NCBI RefSeq assembly: GCF_001561955.1
Contig: NZ_CP014223.1
Span: forward strand, 2,914,001-2,978,000
DNA length: 64,000 bases
Reading direction: 5' to 3'
Origin: Anaerotignum propionicum DSM 1682
GTDB lineage: Bacteria; Bacillota; Clostridia; Lachnospirales; Anaerotignaceae
In this document: one piece after another, positions 44,139 through 53,829 of the stretch
How the letters are laid out: every line of letters begins with the position of its first letter
Position numbering within the stretch: position 1 is the stretch's first letter
Notes under the pieces: generated by a model
Database searches by the model: none
Told to the model about the DNA's origin: nothing
The model's input: only the letters and a program-made list of their open reading frames with translations
Position numbers and translations under genes: made by a program

Positions 44139-46241
44139 ATGAACAACGGCATGGATAGTATGATCGATATGTATCTTTTCGAAACAAATTCTCTACTGGA
44201 GCAGCTGGAAAACATCATGCTTGAGGCGGAAAAGGCAAAGGCTTTCTCCTCCCCAGATATTGATGAAATCTTCCGAATCATGCACACAATCAAAGGTTCC
44301 TCGGCAATGATGGAATTTGATTCTATCTCTAAAGTTGCCCATAGATTTGAAGACCTTTTCTTCATCTTCAGGCAAAACAATACAACCGATTCCTTGTCTG
44401 AAGGGATGCGCAAAGAACTTTTTAATTTAATTTTAAGAACGAATGATTTTATGCGCACAGAAGTGGCAAAAATCGAGCAAAATGAACCTATCTCTGATAA
44501 TATCGACCATTTTATAAACGATATTAATACTTTTATTGAAAAATTGAATGCAGATGAGCCAAGCACCTTGGAAGCCGCTGAAATGACAAACGCACCCGCT
44601 GAAAATAACGTAACACAGAATAGTGCTGTTTTGCAATCTATTCCCGCAACCACATCTCCTTATATCATTAAGATCCTTTTTGATGATGGCAGCGGTATGG
44701 AGCATTTGCGTGCTTTTATTGTAAAAAATGCAATATCCGACGCCATCGGTAACAATTTTAAGTTTTACCCTGAGGATGTGGAGCATAATTCAGAGACCTG
44801 CAATTATATTATTGATCATGGTTTTTTCATCTTCTTGGATGATGAATCTGTTATGGATGTAACCATAGCTGCAATAAAAAGTGCACCAAACATTGCATCC
44901 TTCGAAGTTATTGCCAATCCCACTGTTGAGGCTGCAAAAGCTGAGGAAGCAAAACCGGAATTACAGCTAAAGGAATCCACCCAGAGTGTGACTCCAAGCC
45001 AAAGCAAACCAGCTAAAGGAAGTAACCCCCCTGCTACGCAGACACAACAGACAAAGCAAAGCATTATCAGTGTAAATTTATCAAAATTAGACAGCCTAAT
45101 GGCAATCGTGGGAGAAATTGTTATAACCGAATCCATGGTCACCTCCTCCCCCGATTTAAAGGGATTGAAGCTGGATAATTTTTTGAAATCAACCAGACAA
45201 CTTAGAAAACTGACAGATGAACTGCAAGATATTGCTATGTCCATGCGTATGGTTCCCATTTCCGGTGTATTTAATAAGATGAACCGCATTGTCCGGGATA
45301 TGGGCCAAAGCTTGAATAAGGATGTACGCCTTACCATTATCGGTGAAAATACCGAATTGGATAAAACAATTGTAGACAGTATCAACGACCCATTAATCCA
45401 TATCGTCAGAAATGCTATGGATCACGGCATTGAAGAAACTGTAGAAGAAAGACTTGCCACCGGCAAGGAGCCTCAGGGCGAAATCGTTTTGGAAGCAAAG
45501 CATACCGGCAGCGATATTATGATTACAATTTCTGATGACGGCGTCGGCGTAAATACAGAAAAGGTATTGGAAAAAGCAAAAAGGAACGGCATTTTAACGA
45601 AACCCGAAAGTGAATATTCAAAAAGAGAAATTCTCATGCTTCTTCTTGCCCCCGGTTTTTCCACAAACGAAATCGTTACCGAATTCTCCGGTCGAGGCGT
45701 TGGCATGGATGTAGTAAAACAGAATATTGAAAAGGTTGGCGGTATCGTTTCCATTGAAAGCGAATTGGGCGAAGGCACTTGTATTACGCTGAAAATCCCC
45801 TTAACTTTGGCAATTGTGGATGGCATGGAAATCGCCGTAGGTAAATCTACCTTCACTCTCCCCATCACAAATATCAGACAGTCTTTCAAATGTACGCAAG
45901 ATGAAATCATTTATGATTCTTTGGGTCATGAAATGATTGAGCGCATGGGAAATTATTACTCTATTGTTAGACTGCATAAACTTTACAATTTGGAAACAGA
46001 AGTTACGGATATTGAAGAAGGTATTTTAGTATGGGTTGAAGCTAGCGATATCTCCTATTGCCTGTTTGTGGATTCTTTTATCGGGGAACAGCAAGTGGTT
46101 GTTAAACCTCTGCCACCATACCTGAACGGTTTTAATATTAAAAACTCCGGAATCGCAGGCTGTACTATTCTGGGTGATGGAAATATCAGTATTATCTTAG
46201 ATGCGCTTAGCCTGCAAACAGCATTTGAAAATTCATTATAA
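44139..46241 (+). CDS. cheA: chemotaxis histidine kinase CheA
   Basis: CheA is the receptor-controlled kinase that phosphorylates CheY and CheB. Domains: P1 with His49 in FRIMHTIKGSSAMMEF, P2 (about 165-260), dimerisation P3 (about 310-370), ATP-binding P4 (HIVRNAMDHGIEE, ISDDGVGVN, GRGVGMDVV), and CheW-like P5 (about 550-700). The length of 700 is typical. A likely -10 TATAAT lies at 44076-44081 with a weak -35. AAGGTGGTG precedes the ATG. It leads cheA-cheW-cheR-cheB. Confidence 0.97.
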   Translation: MNNGMDSMIDMYLFETNSLLEQLENIMLEAEKAKAFSSPDIDEIFRIMHTIKGSSAMMEFDSISKVAHRFEDLFFIFRQNNTTDSLSEGMRKELFNLILRTNDFMRTEVAKIEQNEPISDNIDHFINDINTFIEKLNADEPSTLEAAEMTNAPAENNVTQNSAVLQSIPATTSPYIIKILFDDGSGMEHLRAFIVKNAISDAIGNNFKFYPEDVEHNSETCNYIIDHGFFIFLDDESVMDVTIAAIKSAPNIASFEVIANPTVEAAKAEEAKPELQLKESTQSVTPSQSKPAKGSNPPATQTQQTKQSIISVNLSKLDSLMAIVGEIVITESMVTSSPDLKGLKLDNFLKSTRQLRKLTDELQDIAMSMRMVPISGVFNKMNRIVRDMGQSLNKDVRLTIIGENTELDKTIVDSINDPLIHIVRNAMDHGIEETVEERLATGKEPQGEIVLEAKHTGSDIMITISDDGVGVNTEKVLEKAKRNGILTKPESEYSKREILMLLLAPGFSTNEIVTEFSGRGVGMDVVKQNIEKVGGIVSIESELGEGTCITLKIPLTLAIVDGMEIAVGKSTFTLPITNIRQSFKCTQDEIIYDSLGHEMIERMGNYYSIVRLHKLYNLETEVTDIEEGILVWVEASDISYCLFVDSFIGEQQVVVKPLPPYLNGFNIKNSGIAGCTILGDGNISIILDALSLQTAFENSL

Positions 46242-46256
46242 GGGGGGAATGTTTCA

Positions 46257-46736
46257 ATGAATATGGAAAAAAGTCTGACCCACGAACTGTTGGATGACGA
46301 ATTTAACTTAACAGAGGCGGATGAAAACTTAAACAAATATCTTACATTTATATCTGCCGAATTGGTATATGGCATCCCAATCGATAATGTAGTTGAAATC
46401 ATTACAAATCCGGGCATTACCTCTTTGCCCATGGTTCCGTCATATGTAAAAGGTATTATGAACCTTAGAGGGCAGATTGTCCCAATTATAGACATTCGCC
46501 AAATTATGAATAAACCCGTAAATGAGGATGTTGCTATCACATGTGTCATCATTTTGGAAATCGACTCAATTTCCATTGGCGTTCTGGTGGATACTGTTTT
46601 ACAGGTAATCAATGTGACCAATAAGCTTTCCGACCCTCCTTCCAAAAATTTGGACTTTATCAATGGCATGACAAATCTGAGTGACGGAACCGTTATGTTC
46701 TCCTTGGATTGCCAAGGGTTGATCAGCAATAAATAA
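46257..46736 (+). CDS. cheW: chemotaxis coupling protein CheW
   Basis: CheW links chemoreceptors to CheA. The protein (159 residues) shows YLTFISAELVYGIPIDNVVEIITNPGITSLPMVPSYVKGIMNLRGQIVPIIDIR, the CheW core with the conserved NLRG. An acidic N-terminal extension of about 25 residues is present. AAGGGGGG lies before ATG 46257, 15 bases after cheA. Confidence 0.97.
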   Translation: MNMEKSLTHELLDDEFNLTEADENLNKYLTFISAELVYGIPIDNVVEIITNPGITSLPMVPSYVKGIMNLRGQIVPIIDIRQIMNKPVNEDVAITCVIILEIDSISIGVLVDTVLQVINVTNKLSDPPSKNLDFINGMTNLSDGTVMFSLDCQGLISNK

Positions 46737-46751
46737 TAAGGTGGTTAATCC

Positions 46752-47564
46752 ATGAATACTTTAAACGAAAATGACTTCATCCGTCTTTATACTTTTATTC
46801 AAAAAAAGTACGGAATTAATCTTTCCAAGAAGAAGCAACTCATCGAGGGACGTTTGAATTCAACACTGCTTTCCATGGGCTTCAATGATTTTTCTGACTA
46901 TGTAGATTTTATCCTGACTAAGTCCACGGAAAAAGATGTGGAAGTTCTGTTGAATAAACTAACAACAAACTACACATATTTTATGCGAGAGAAGACTCAT
47001 TTTGATTTTTTTTCACATAATATCCTACCTTCTCTCGTAAAGAATAAAAAGGATAAAGTCTTAAGTGTTTGGAGTGCAGGATGTTCAACAGGTCAGGAAC
47101 CTTATACTCTTTCTATTTTAATAAAAGAATTTTTGGGCAAGGATGCCCCCAATTGGGATACCCGCATTTTAGCAACGGATATTTCTCAAAAAGTTCTTCT
47201 GCAAGCGCAAAAAGGACTTTATCCCGGGGATTCCTTAAAGGATATGCCAAATGAATGGGTGCGAAAATATTTTAACCGTGTTGCTAATACAGATCAATAT
47301 GAAGTAACCCCTGAATTAAAGGCGAACGTTATCTATAAAACGTTTAATTTAATGGATCCCATACATTTTAGAATTCCGTTTGATGTTATTTTCTGTCGGA
47401 ACGTTATGATCTACTTCAATCAGCCCACAAAGGATGCTTTGGTAGACCGCTTCTATGATTCTACAAATCCTGGAGGATATCTTATTATTGGACTTTCAGA
47501 AACCATTAATAAGCATAGCACAAAATATAAATATGTTGTGCCTGCAGTATACAGAAAAATATAA
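46752..47564 (+). CDS. cheR: chemoreceptor methyltransferase CheR
   Basis: CheR methylates glutamates on chemoreceptors using S-adenosylmethionine. It has an N-terminal helical domain (1-75) and a methyltransferase domain with SVWSAGCSTGQEPYTLSI, ILATDIS and DVIFCRNVMIYF. It has 270 residues and follows cheW by 15 bases. Confidence 0.97.
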   Translation: MNTLNENDFIRLYTFIQKKYGINLSKKKQLIEGRLNSTLLSMGFNDFSDYVDFILTKSTEKDVEVLLNKLTTNYTYFMREKTHFDFFSHNILPSLVKNKKDKVLSVWSAGCSTGQEPYTLSILIKEFLGKDAPNWDTRILATDISQKVLLQAQKGLYPGDSLKDMPNEWVRKYFNRVANTDQYEVTPELKANVIYKTFNLMDPIHFRIPFDVIFCRNVMIYFNQPTKDALVDRFYDSTNPGGYLIIGLSETINKHSTKYKYVVPAVYRKI

Positions 47565-47594
47565 GGAATTCCTAAAAAAGAAAGGTAGCTCTCT

Positions 47595-48641
47595 ATGAAT
47601 GAAAAAATCAAGGTATTGGTCGTAGACGACTCACTGTTTTTCCGAGGAGTACTTACAAAAAAGCTTGCTGAATTTGACCATATTGAGGTTTTGGGGTATG
47701 CTAGAGATGCCTTTGAGGCGAAAGAAAAAATACCCCAACTTAAACCTGACGTTGTTACGCTGGATGTGGAAATGCCAAAAATAAACGGCATTGAGTTTTT
47801 AAAGCAGCTTCTTCCGGAACGCCCGATTCCTGTTGTTTTGGTTTCCGCCCTCAATATCAGCGTGTTTGATGCTCTGGCTGCCGGTGCAGTGGAATTTGTG
47901 AAAAAGCCGGAGCTATCCAAATCCGACACCATTTCCGCCTTTATCGAAGAGCTCGCCGCAAAAATAACCATTGCAAGCCGAGCAAAAGTGACGCCGATAA
48001 CAGGTACAAGTAAAATTTCCGCAACTGCAAAGCCAAGTTTTGCACCAATCAATTCGTCTAGGCTGGTAAACACAACAGTTATCGCTTTAGGCGCATCTAC
48101 AGGAGGTACAGAGGCCACCATTTCCGTAATCAAGGATTTGCCGGAAGATACCCCGAGCATTTTGATTGTGCAGCATATGCCCCCCGGTTTTACTAAAATG
48201 TATGCCGAAAGGCTAAACCGCATATGCAAAATGGAAGTTCGAGAAGCCGTGGATGGGGATATTGTGAAAAATGGATTGGTTCTAATTGCCCCTGGAGATT
48301 TCCATATGAAGCTTGCGAAGCTGGGTTCTAATTACGTTGTTAAATGCTTTCAGGCAGATAAAGTAAGCGGCCACAGACCCTCCGTGGATGTTTTGTTCAA
48401 TTCCGTGGCAGAAGTTGCAAAAAAAAATGCTGTGGGTATTATCATGACAGGAATGGGCAGAGATGGCGCCCAAGGGCTTTTGAATATGCGCCAACAAGGT
48501 GCATACACCATCGGACAAAATAAAGAATCTTGTGTTGTCTATGGAATGCCCATGGTAGCAAAAAATATAGGGGCTGTTATGATTGAAGCCTCCAATGAAA
48601 ATATTCCCTTGGTTTTACGCAGGCACTTGGCCACCCTTTAA
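47595..48641 (+). CDS. cheB: chemoreceptor methylesterase CheB
   Basis: CheB removes methyl groups from (and deamidates) receptors when its receiver is phosphorylated. Receiver: LVVDDS, Asp57 in VTLDVEMP. The esterase domain has Ser in LGASTGGTEA, His in IVQHMPPGF and Asp in MTGMGRDGAQG. It has 348 residues. AAAGGTAG lies upstream. It ends the signalling unit; a terminator follows. Confidence 0.97.
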   Translation: MNEKIKVLVVDDSLFFRGVLTKKLAEFDHIEVLGYARDAFEAKEKIPQLKPDVVTLDVEMPKINGIEFLKQLLPERPIPVVLVSALNISVFDALAAGAVEFVKKPELSKSDTISAFIEELAAKITIASRAKVTPITGTSKISATAKPSFAPINSSRLVNTTVIALGASTGGTEATISVIKDLPEDTPSILIVQHMPPGFTKMYAERLNRICKMEVREAVDGDIVKNGLVLIAPGDFHMKLAKLGSNYVVKCFQADKVSGHRPSVDVLFNSVAEVAKKNAVGIIMTGMGRDGAQGLLNMRQQGAYTIGQNKESCVVYGMPMVAKNIGAVMIEASNENIPLVLRRHLATL

Positions 48642-48696
48642 CATAAAGAATAAGCCACTGCTTCCGCCTGAATCATAAGTTATTTATAATCAAAAC

Positions 48697-48755
48697 AAGC
48701 CGAAAATCAGAGTCTCCGTAACGAGGAAATAGTCTGCGTTTTTCGGCTTTTTTAT
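48697..48755 (+). terminator. terminator of cheA-cheB unit with nested hairpins
   Basis: AAGCCGAAAA pairs with TTTTTCGGCTT and T residues follow. The roughly 30-base interior holds CAGA/TCTG and CTC/GAG pairs, giving a three-tier stem. Confidence 0.8.
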
Positions 48756-48918
48756 TTGCATCAAATTTTCAAAAATTATTGGAACTCATTTTAATAGATG
48801 TAACCTGTTAACTACTGTGCTATCAGCATCATACATAACTAAACAAATTTGCAGTTTAACAGAAAAGAAATCCAGATTATAATTTTTATCCAAATAATAT
48901 TATTTATATAGCTAAATT

Positions 48919-48926
48919 GCCGATAT
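48919..48926 (+). promoter_or_regulatory. sigma-D (sigma-28) type -10 element upstream of flgM
   Basis: GCCGATAT matches the sigma-28 -10 element (GCCGATAA/CCGATAT). The expected TAAA box about 15 bases upstream is poorly matched (TATT), so the promoter may be weak or helped by a factor. It lies 63 bases before flgM, which is normally a late gene under this sigma factor. Confidence 0.55.
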
Positions 48927-48988
48927 AATTAAGTGAGTACAATTGTCAGTTAATATAACTACGTTACTATAAATAAGGGGAAATTTTT

Positions 48989-49294
48989 ATGAAAGTCACC
49001 GGAAACCATTTTTTTAATCTGCAATCAAATGCAGCAAATAAAGATAAAAGCACCCATGTCTCCTCACAAAGCCCTTCTGTTTCTAGAGCCAAAAATTATG
49101 ATGAAATTATAATCTGTGGTAAAGCTGAAACACCAGAACAGAATAGCTTTATTGACGCGCTGAAAAATAAAATTTCAAAAGAAGTAGCAGCGCCTACCTC
49201 TGAGGAAAAAATTTCTGATCTGAAGCAACAAATCGAAGAAGGAACTTATCAAATTGATATCGACCAAATTGCAAAAAAAATGCTGTTAAGTTAA
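48989..49294 (+). CDS. flgM: anti-sigma-28 factor FlgM
   Basis: FlgM holds FliA inactive until the hook is complete and FlgM is exported. The 101-residue protein has an unstructured N-terminus and the C-terminal sigma-binding helices EEKISDLKQQIEEGTYQIDIDQIAKKMLLS, the FlgM pattern. AAGGGGA precedes the ATG. It leads the flgM-flgN-flgK-flgL unit. Confidence 0.95.
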   Translation: MKVTGNHFFNLQSNAANKDKSTHVSSQSPSVSRAKNYDEIIICGKAETPEQNSFIDALKNKISKEVAAPTSEEKISDLKQQIEEGTYQIDIDQIAKKMLLS

Positions 49295-49316
49295 CTATTG
49301 AAAAGGACTGAAAAAA

Positions 49317-49766
49317 ATGACAACCATAATTGATTTTCATAATATTGTGATTCATTTAATTGAGTTATTGGAAGCACTTATTGCAATCGAAAAGGATAAG
49401 CTGGAATCCGTTACTTCCAAAAATTTAGAAGCCTTAAATAACTGTATTAAGAATGAACAGGTTTTGGTGTTAAAACTAAAAGGGCTGGATAAAAAGCGGG
49501 AGCAAATCCTTTCAGCCTTGGGCTTTGATGGTCTTACTTACAAAGAAATTATATCACGCCTTCCTGCAGAGCAAAAGGAAGAAAGTAGTAAGCTTTTCGC
49601 AAAGCTTCAGAAAACCACAGATGAATTTCATGCAATTAACGACAGCGTGAAAATTGCTCTCGATGTTAATTTACACATCATCAACACGACACTTAGCAAA
49701 TTAGGTCAAAACCCAGAAACCCAACAAGCACCCTCTGGGAATAATTTAAAAAATAGATTTGCTTAA
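49317..49766 (+). CDS. flgN: flagellar export chaperone FlgN
   Basis: FlgN is a cytoplasmic chaperone for the hook-filament junction proteins FlgK and FlgL, encoded next. The 149-residue protein is helical (LIELLEALIAIEKDKLESVTSKNLEALNNCIKNEQ), which is the FlgN pattern. AAAAGGA precedes the ATG. Confidence 0.92.
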   Translation: MTTIIDFHNIVIHLIELLEALIAIEKDKLESVTSKNLEALNNCIKNEQVLVLKLKGLDKKREQILSALGFDGLTYKEIISRLPAEQKEESSKLFAKLQKTTDEFHAINDSVKIALDVNLHIINTTLSKLGQNPETQQAPSGNNLKNRFA

Positions 49767-49798
49767 CTCTTGATTTATTACCAAAGGGGGAAAACTTC

Positions 49799-51364
49799 AT
49801 GCGTTCTACGTTTGGCGCTTTTACTACCGCCCAGTTAGGCCTTCGCGCAAGTCAGTATGGGCTGGATGTAACAGGACAGAATATTTCAAATATTAATACA
49901 AAAGGTTATACAAGACAGGTAGTTGACCAAATCAGCTTAAACCTTCAAAACAGCGGGCGCTATGCAACTGTGGCCAATGTAGGTTATGGCGTACTGGTTA
50001 CAGGTATTTCCCAAGTGAGAGACCCCTACCTGGATATCAGATTCCGAAACGAAGTGGCCAAGGTTGGCGAGGCTGACGTGAAATTGGGAGGACTGAAAGA
50101 AATTGAATCTGTTTTGGATGAAATTGCCACTGACGGTATTCAAACACAGCTGAGTGATCTGAACACCATGCTGCAAAAGCTGGCCGGACAGGTTAGCAGC
50201 CAAGAATATGAAAATATGGTTAAATCCTCTGCGGACTCATTGACAAAATATTTGAACCAATGCGCAAAGCAATTGGAAACCATCCGCTCCAATCAGGAAT
50301 ATAATCTGAAACAAGTTGAGGTTCCGGAAATCAATAATATTTTAAAGAATATATCAGAATTAAACAAGTCAATTAAGGATGGTCAAATTAATGGTACACC
50401 AGCCTTGGAATTGATTGACCAAAGAAACGTTTTGATTGATAACTTGGCAGGCTATATGAAAATTGACGTGACCTATGTTCCAACCAAAATCTCCGATAGT
50501 TTAACCATTGACGAATTAAAAATTGATTTGGTTGGTGCAAATAATACAATAAACCTCTTAAATCATTTGGACCATGTAAGCCTCGATATGCCAGCGGGAA
50601 CAACCCAGCTGAATATTTTAGATGCTGAGGGAAATCCCGTTAAAAATAGCAGTGGAGCCGTAATTGGAACCGATGTTTTTAAAGAACTGACCAGCGGGTC
50701 TTTAAAAGGCTCTTTAGAGTTTCTGAATTCCAACGGGGCATTTGATACTAACAAAGATTCTTTTCGCGGTATTGGTTACTATCAAAAAATGTTAGACCTT
50801 ATGGCAAATACTCTTGCTTCAACCTTTAATGATATTAATAATACAGGCCTTCCCAGCGGTACATTACATGATATGTTTGGTACCTCCGATGGTAGCACAA
50901 CCATTACAGCGAAAAATATCTGTGTTGCATCAGGCTGGGCAAACTCTGAATATGGCTTAACGAAATCCGTCAATGCAGACGGTTCTACGCCTGCCTCCGG
51001 TGCACAGGAAAATATTCTAAAAATGATTGATGCCCTAAAATCAGATCAGCCTTTTATAAAAAAAGGAGCTTTGCCTGCCGATGATGTGACAATCTTTACT
51101 GGTACTTTTCACTCATTTGTTTCTAATCTGAATACCACATTGGGTATTGACATAAAATCATCAAAAACGCTATTGGAAAATCATGTGTCCGTTGCCAACG
51201 AAATTTCAAGTGCAAAAAATGCCATTTCTTCCGTTAGTTTAGATGAAGAAGGCATGAATTTGTTAAAATATCAAAAATCCTTTGCGGCTGCCGCAAGATT
51301 AATGACAACGCTAGATGAGGCCTTGGAAACCATCATTAATAAAATGGGCGTTGTTGGACGATAA
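49799..51364 (+). CDS. flgK: flagellar hook-associated protein FlgK
   Basis: FlgK forms the first junction ring between hook and filament. N-terminal FGAFTTAQLGLRASQYGLDVTGQNISNINTKGYTRQ and C-terminal VSLDEEGMNLLKYQKSFAAAARLMTTLDEALETIINKMG are the assembly regions. It has 521 residues. AAAGGGGG precedes ATG 49799. Confidence 0.96.
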   Translation: MRSTFGAFTTAQLGLRASQYGLDVTGQNISNINTKGYTRQVVDQISLNLQNSGRYATVANVGYGVLVTGISQVRDPYLDIRFRNEVAKVGEADVKLGGLKEIESVLDEIATDGIQTQLSDLNTMLQKLAGQVSSQEYENMVKSSADSLTKYLNQCAKQLETIRSNQEYNLKQVEVPEINNILKNISELNKSIKDGQINGTPALELIDQRNVLIDNLAGYMKIDVTYVPTKISDSLTIDELKIDLVGANNTINLLNHLDHVSLDMPAGTTQLNILDAEGNPVKNSSGAVIGTDVFKELTSGSLKGSLEFLNSNGAFDTNKDSFRGIGYYQKMLDLMANTLASTFNDINNTGLPSGTLHDMFGTSDGSTTITAKNICVASGWANSEYGLTKSVNADGSTPASGAQENILKMIDALKSDQPFIKKGALPADDVTIFTGTFHSFVSNLNTTLGIDIKSSKTLLENHVSVANEISSAKNAISSVSLDEEGMNLLKYQKSFAAAARLMTTLDEALETIINKMGVVGR

Positions 51365-51383
51365 TGAAAAGGAGTTGCTTTAA

Positions 51384-52376
51384 ATGAGAATAACAACAAA
51401 TCAGGTTTTGAGCAATTATCAAACAAACCTCTCAAAGACTACAGCTGAATTAGATACAGCAAGAAATCGGGTGCTTACAAAGCGGAATTTCATGAAGGCA
51501 TCTGAAGATCCCGCTTCCGCAGCAGTTGCATATAAATTAAGAAAAGAATATATCGAAACCGGGGATCATATCGAAAACGTAAAAGATGCGTCTTCTCAAT
51601 TTGATGCTGTAGAGAGCAGTGCAATTGAAATGAGCACTATTGCAAAAAAAGCAAATGCTCTTATCTTGGAAGGTATTACAGGAACCACTAGCTTGGAATC
51701 AAGAAAAACCATTGCAACAAGCCTTAGACAGATGCAAGAATCCATCGTTATGTCTGCAAATTCAAAGCTGGGTGAATCCTTCTTGTTTGGTGGGCAAACA
51801 ACTGACTCTACTCCCTTCGAAATGGTAGATGGAAAGCTCCAATACTTTGGGCTGGATGTATCAAGCACCGACCCTGCCGTGCAAACAAAATTAAAGGAAA
51901 TGACTAACGCAACGGTTTATGTTGACTTAGGATTTGGTTTATCCTTTACCAGTGGAAAAATCGATACTAACAGTGCTTTTAATGTTGCTGTATCCGGTCT
52001 GAATGCCCTTGGCTTTGGTCAAAGCGATGGCAAGGAACAAAATTTGGTGAATATACTGGGCAGTATCGCCGATGAATTGGAAAAAGATCCTGCTGATTCC
52101 CAAAAGTTGGATGGACTTAGCAAGCAATTTACGGAATCATCAAGTAAGCTGGCAGACTTCATCACCTCTATTGGTACAAAAAGCAACTTTTTGGAATTGA
52201 CCCAAACACGTTTGGAAGATAACCAATTTACATTAAATGAGAAAATCGTTTCTGTTGAAAATGTTGACTTGGCTGCAGCAATTACAGATTATTCCTGGGC
52301 GCAATATGCGTATAATTCTGCATTAAAGGTTGGAAACAGTATTCTTAGCCAATCTTTTATAGATTTTATGAGATAA
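51384..52376 (+). CDS. flgL: flagellar hook-associated protein FlgL
   Basis: FlgL is the second junction protein, flagellin-like at both ends. It begins MRITTNQVLSNYQTNLSKTTAELDTARNRVLT and ends AITDYSWAQYAYNSALKVGNSILSQSFIDFMR. It has 330 residues. AAAAGGAG precedes the ATG, 19 bases after flgK. Confidence 0.96.
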   Translation: MRITTNQVLSNYQTNLSKTTAELDTARNRVLTKRNFMKASEDPASAAVAYKLRKEYIETGDHIENVKDASSQFDAVESSAIEMSTIAKKANALILEGITGTTSLESRKTIATSLRQMQESIVMSANSKLGESFLFGGQTTDSTPFEMVDGKLQYFGLDVSSTDPAVQTKLKEMTNATVYVDLGFGLSFTSGKIDTNSAFNVAVSGLNALGFGQSDGKEQNLVNILGSIADELEKDPADSQKLDGLSKQFTESSSKLADFITSIGTKSNFLELTQTRLEDNQFTLNEKIVSVENVDLAAAITDYSWAQYAYNSALKVGNSILSQSFIDFMR

Positions 52377-52412
52377 CAAACATTCAAATGCGTAGAAGGG
52401 AGGGCAAAAACG

Positions 52413-53018
52413 GTGGAACCTTTATTGAAAATCACCACGGTACCTTTAAAATTTGAAATGACAGTAAACAATGCACGTCTAGAATATAATAATTCAAACG
52501 CACAGTTGGAAATTTCCAGAGATGATGGCGGTTTGAAAATAAAAAGCAACCCCATTAAATTAGATATTGATTCCTTTGAATGTTATAATTCTGTAAATCC
52601 AACAGCAAGAACGAGCATTAAGGATGCCGCAGAAAAAGGTAAAATGGCCGCCTATGAGGCAACCGCCGCTTATGCAAGGGAAGGAAAACTATTTTTAAAT
52701 GCAAAAATAGGTGAAGATGTCATTAGTAAAATTGCTGCTTCAAAAACAGAGGTAAACACCAACGTGGGAATAACCTTTACCCCTACCGCAAGGCCCGAAT
52801 TGAATTGGTCTAAGCCGGAAATTATGATAGAATACCAATTGGATAAACTTAATTTTGACTGGAAGGTTATGAATGGAAACTTTGAGTTTATTCCCGGCAA
52901 TATTGAAATTTCCATTACACAGCGACCGGATGTTGTAATTGAATACATAGGAAGCCCTATATATGTTCCGCCAAGTGCAGACCCCGAATACGTTCCGATT
53001 ACCGATTTAAGAGCATGA
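52413..53018 (+). CDS. DUF6470 (YviE-like) flagellar-locus protein
   Basis: A 201-residue protein of unknown function, located between flgL and fliW exactly as yviE is in Bacillus. It begins EPLLKITTVPLKFEMTVNNARLEY, contains DAAEKGKMAAYEATAAYAREGKL, and ends in a beta-rich region with IEYIGSPIYVPPSADP. The start is GTG 52413 behind AGGGAGGG. It probably works with FliW or filament assembly; this is inference from order. Confidence 0.8.
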   Translation: MEPLLKITTVPLKFEMTVNNARLEYNNSNAQLEISRDDGGLKIKSNPIKLDIDSFECYNSVNPTARTSIKDAAEKGKMAAYEATAAYAREGKLFLNAKIGEDVISKIAASKTEVNTNVGITFTPTARPELNWSKPEIMIEYQLDKLNFDWKVMNGNFEFIPGNIEISITQRPDVVIEYIGSPIYVPPSADPEYVPITDLRA

Positions 53019-53039
53019 TTAATCAAACGAGGTGAATAA

Positions 53040-53483
53040 ATGGAACTGGTAACAAAGTATTTTTCCAATATGACATATGAAGACAATGATGTTATTATTT
53101 TCAATAATGGGCTTTTTGGATTTGAGAAATATAAAAAATTTCTTTTAATCCGCTTTGATGACCATGAAAACTCTCCAGTTTGTCTTCAAAGCATTGAAGA
53201 TGCAGATATCGCTTTTGTGATGATAAATCCCTATAATTTTATTCATGATTACAATGTTTCACTATCAGAAGCAGATATTCAAGATTTAAAACTTAAGGAT
53301 GCGGACAATCTGACCGTTTATAATATTTGTGTCCTTCTGGACTCCATTCCCCAGAGCACAACAAATTTGAGGTGTCCTGTGATTGTAAATACAGAAACCA
53401 GATTGGCAAAACAAATTATATTGGAAAACTCGGAATATCCCTTTAAATACCCATTTAAGGATCTTATTCCTAAGGAGGGCTGA
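53040..53483 (+). CDS. fliW: flagellar assembly factor FliW
   Basis: FliW binds flagellin and sequesters CsrA, so that flagellin translation matches export. The 147-residue protein contains VIIFNNGLFGFEKYKKFLLI and VNTETRLAKQIILENSEYPFKYPF, both family hallmarks. GAGGTGA precedes ATG 53040. The stop is one base before the csrA start. Confidence 0.96.
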   Translation: MELVTKYFSNMTYEDNDVIIFNNGLFGFEKYKKFLLIRFDDHENSPVCLQSIEDADIAFVMINPYNFIHDYNVSLSEADIQDLKLKDADNLTVYNICVLLDSIPQSTTNLRCPVIVNTETRLAKQIILENSEYPFKYPFKDLIPKEG

Positions 53484-53484
53484 T

Positions 53485-53709
53485 ATGCTGGTATTGCAAA
53501 GAAAAATTGGTCAATCTATCTATATAGGCGAAGATATTAAAATCACCATACAGGATATTACCGCTGATAAAGTAAAAATTTCTATCGACGCGCCAAAAGA
53601 TATTATGATTATGCGTGAGGAACTAAAGCTGGCTACTATGAGCAATCAGGAAGCATTGTCCTCCTCGAGTGACTCCGTTGCAATGTTAAAAAAGTTATTT
53701 CAGAAATAG
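53485..53709 (+). CDS. csrA: carbon storage regulator CsrA
   Basis: CsrA is an RNA-binding dimer that represses flagellin translation by binding GGA motifs near the ribosome site. The 74-residue protein starts MLVLQRKIGQSIYIGEDIKITI and has the core VKISIDAPKDIMIMREEL. AAGGAGGG lies within the end of fliW, so the two are coupled. Two similar GGA-containing hairpins lie downstream. Confidence 0.97.
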   Translation: MLVLQRKIGQSIYIGEDIKITIQDITADKVKISIDAPKDIMIMREELKLATMSNQEALSSSSDSVAMLKKLFQK

Positions 53710-53713
53710 TAAC

Positions 53714-53755
53714 AAAAAGGAAGTTCTATTCGTTGAAAAATAGCCCTTCCTTTTT
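53714..53755 (+). terminator. terminator after csrA (hairpin copy 1)
   Basis: AAAAAGGAAG-tt-CTATT pairs with AATAG-cc-CTTCCTTTTT. A very similar hairpin lies 200 bases further on. Confidence 0.8.
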
Positions 53756-53829
53756 GGTGTGGATAAAATCGATACTCTTTGAAAAAACTCAGTTCCTTCA
53801 AGCTTTTTTAAGTTAGCTTAGGACAAATA

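Noticed and set aside
44816-46729. Long antisense frames (up to 224 codons) opposite cheA and cheW
   Set aside because: They mirror the codon pattern of the real genes, lack ribosome sites, and show no domain.
47453-48229. A 258-codon antisense frame across cheR and cheB
   Set aside because: It lies opposite two clear genes and has no ribosome site or similarity.
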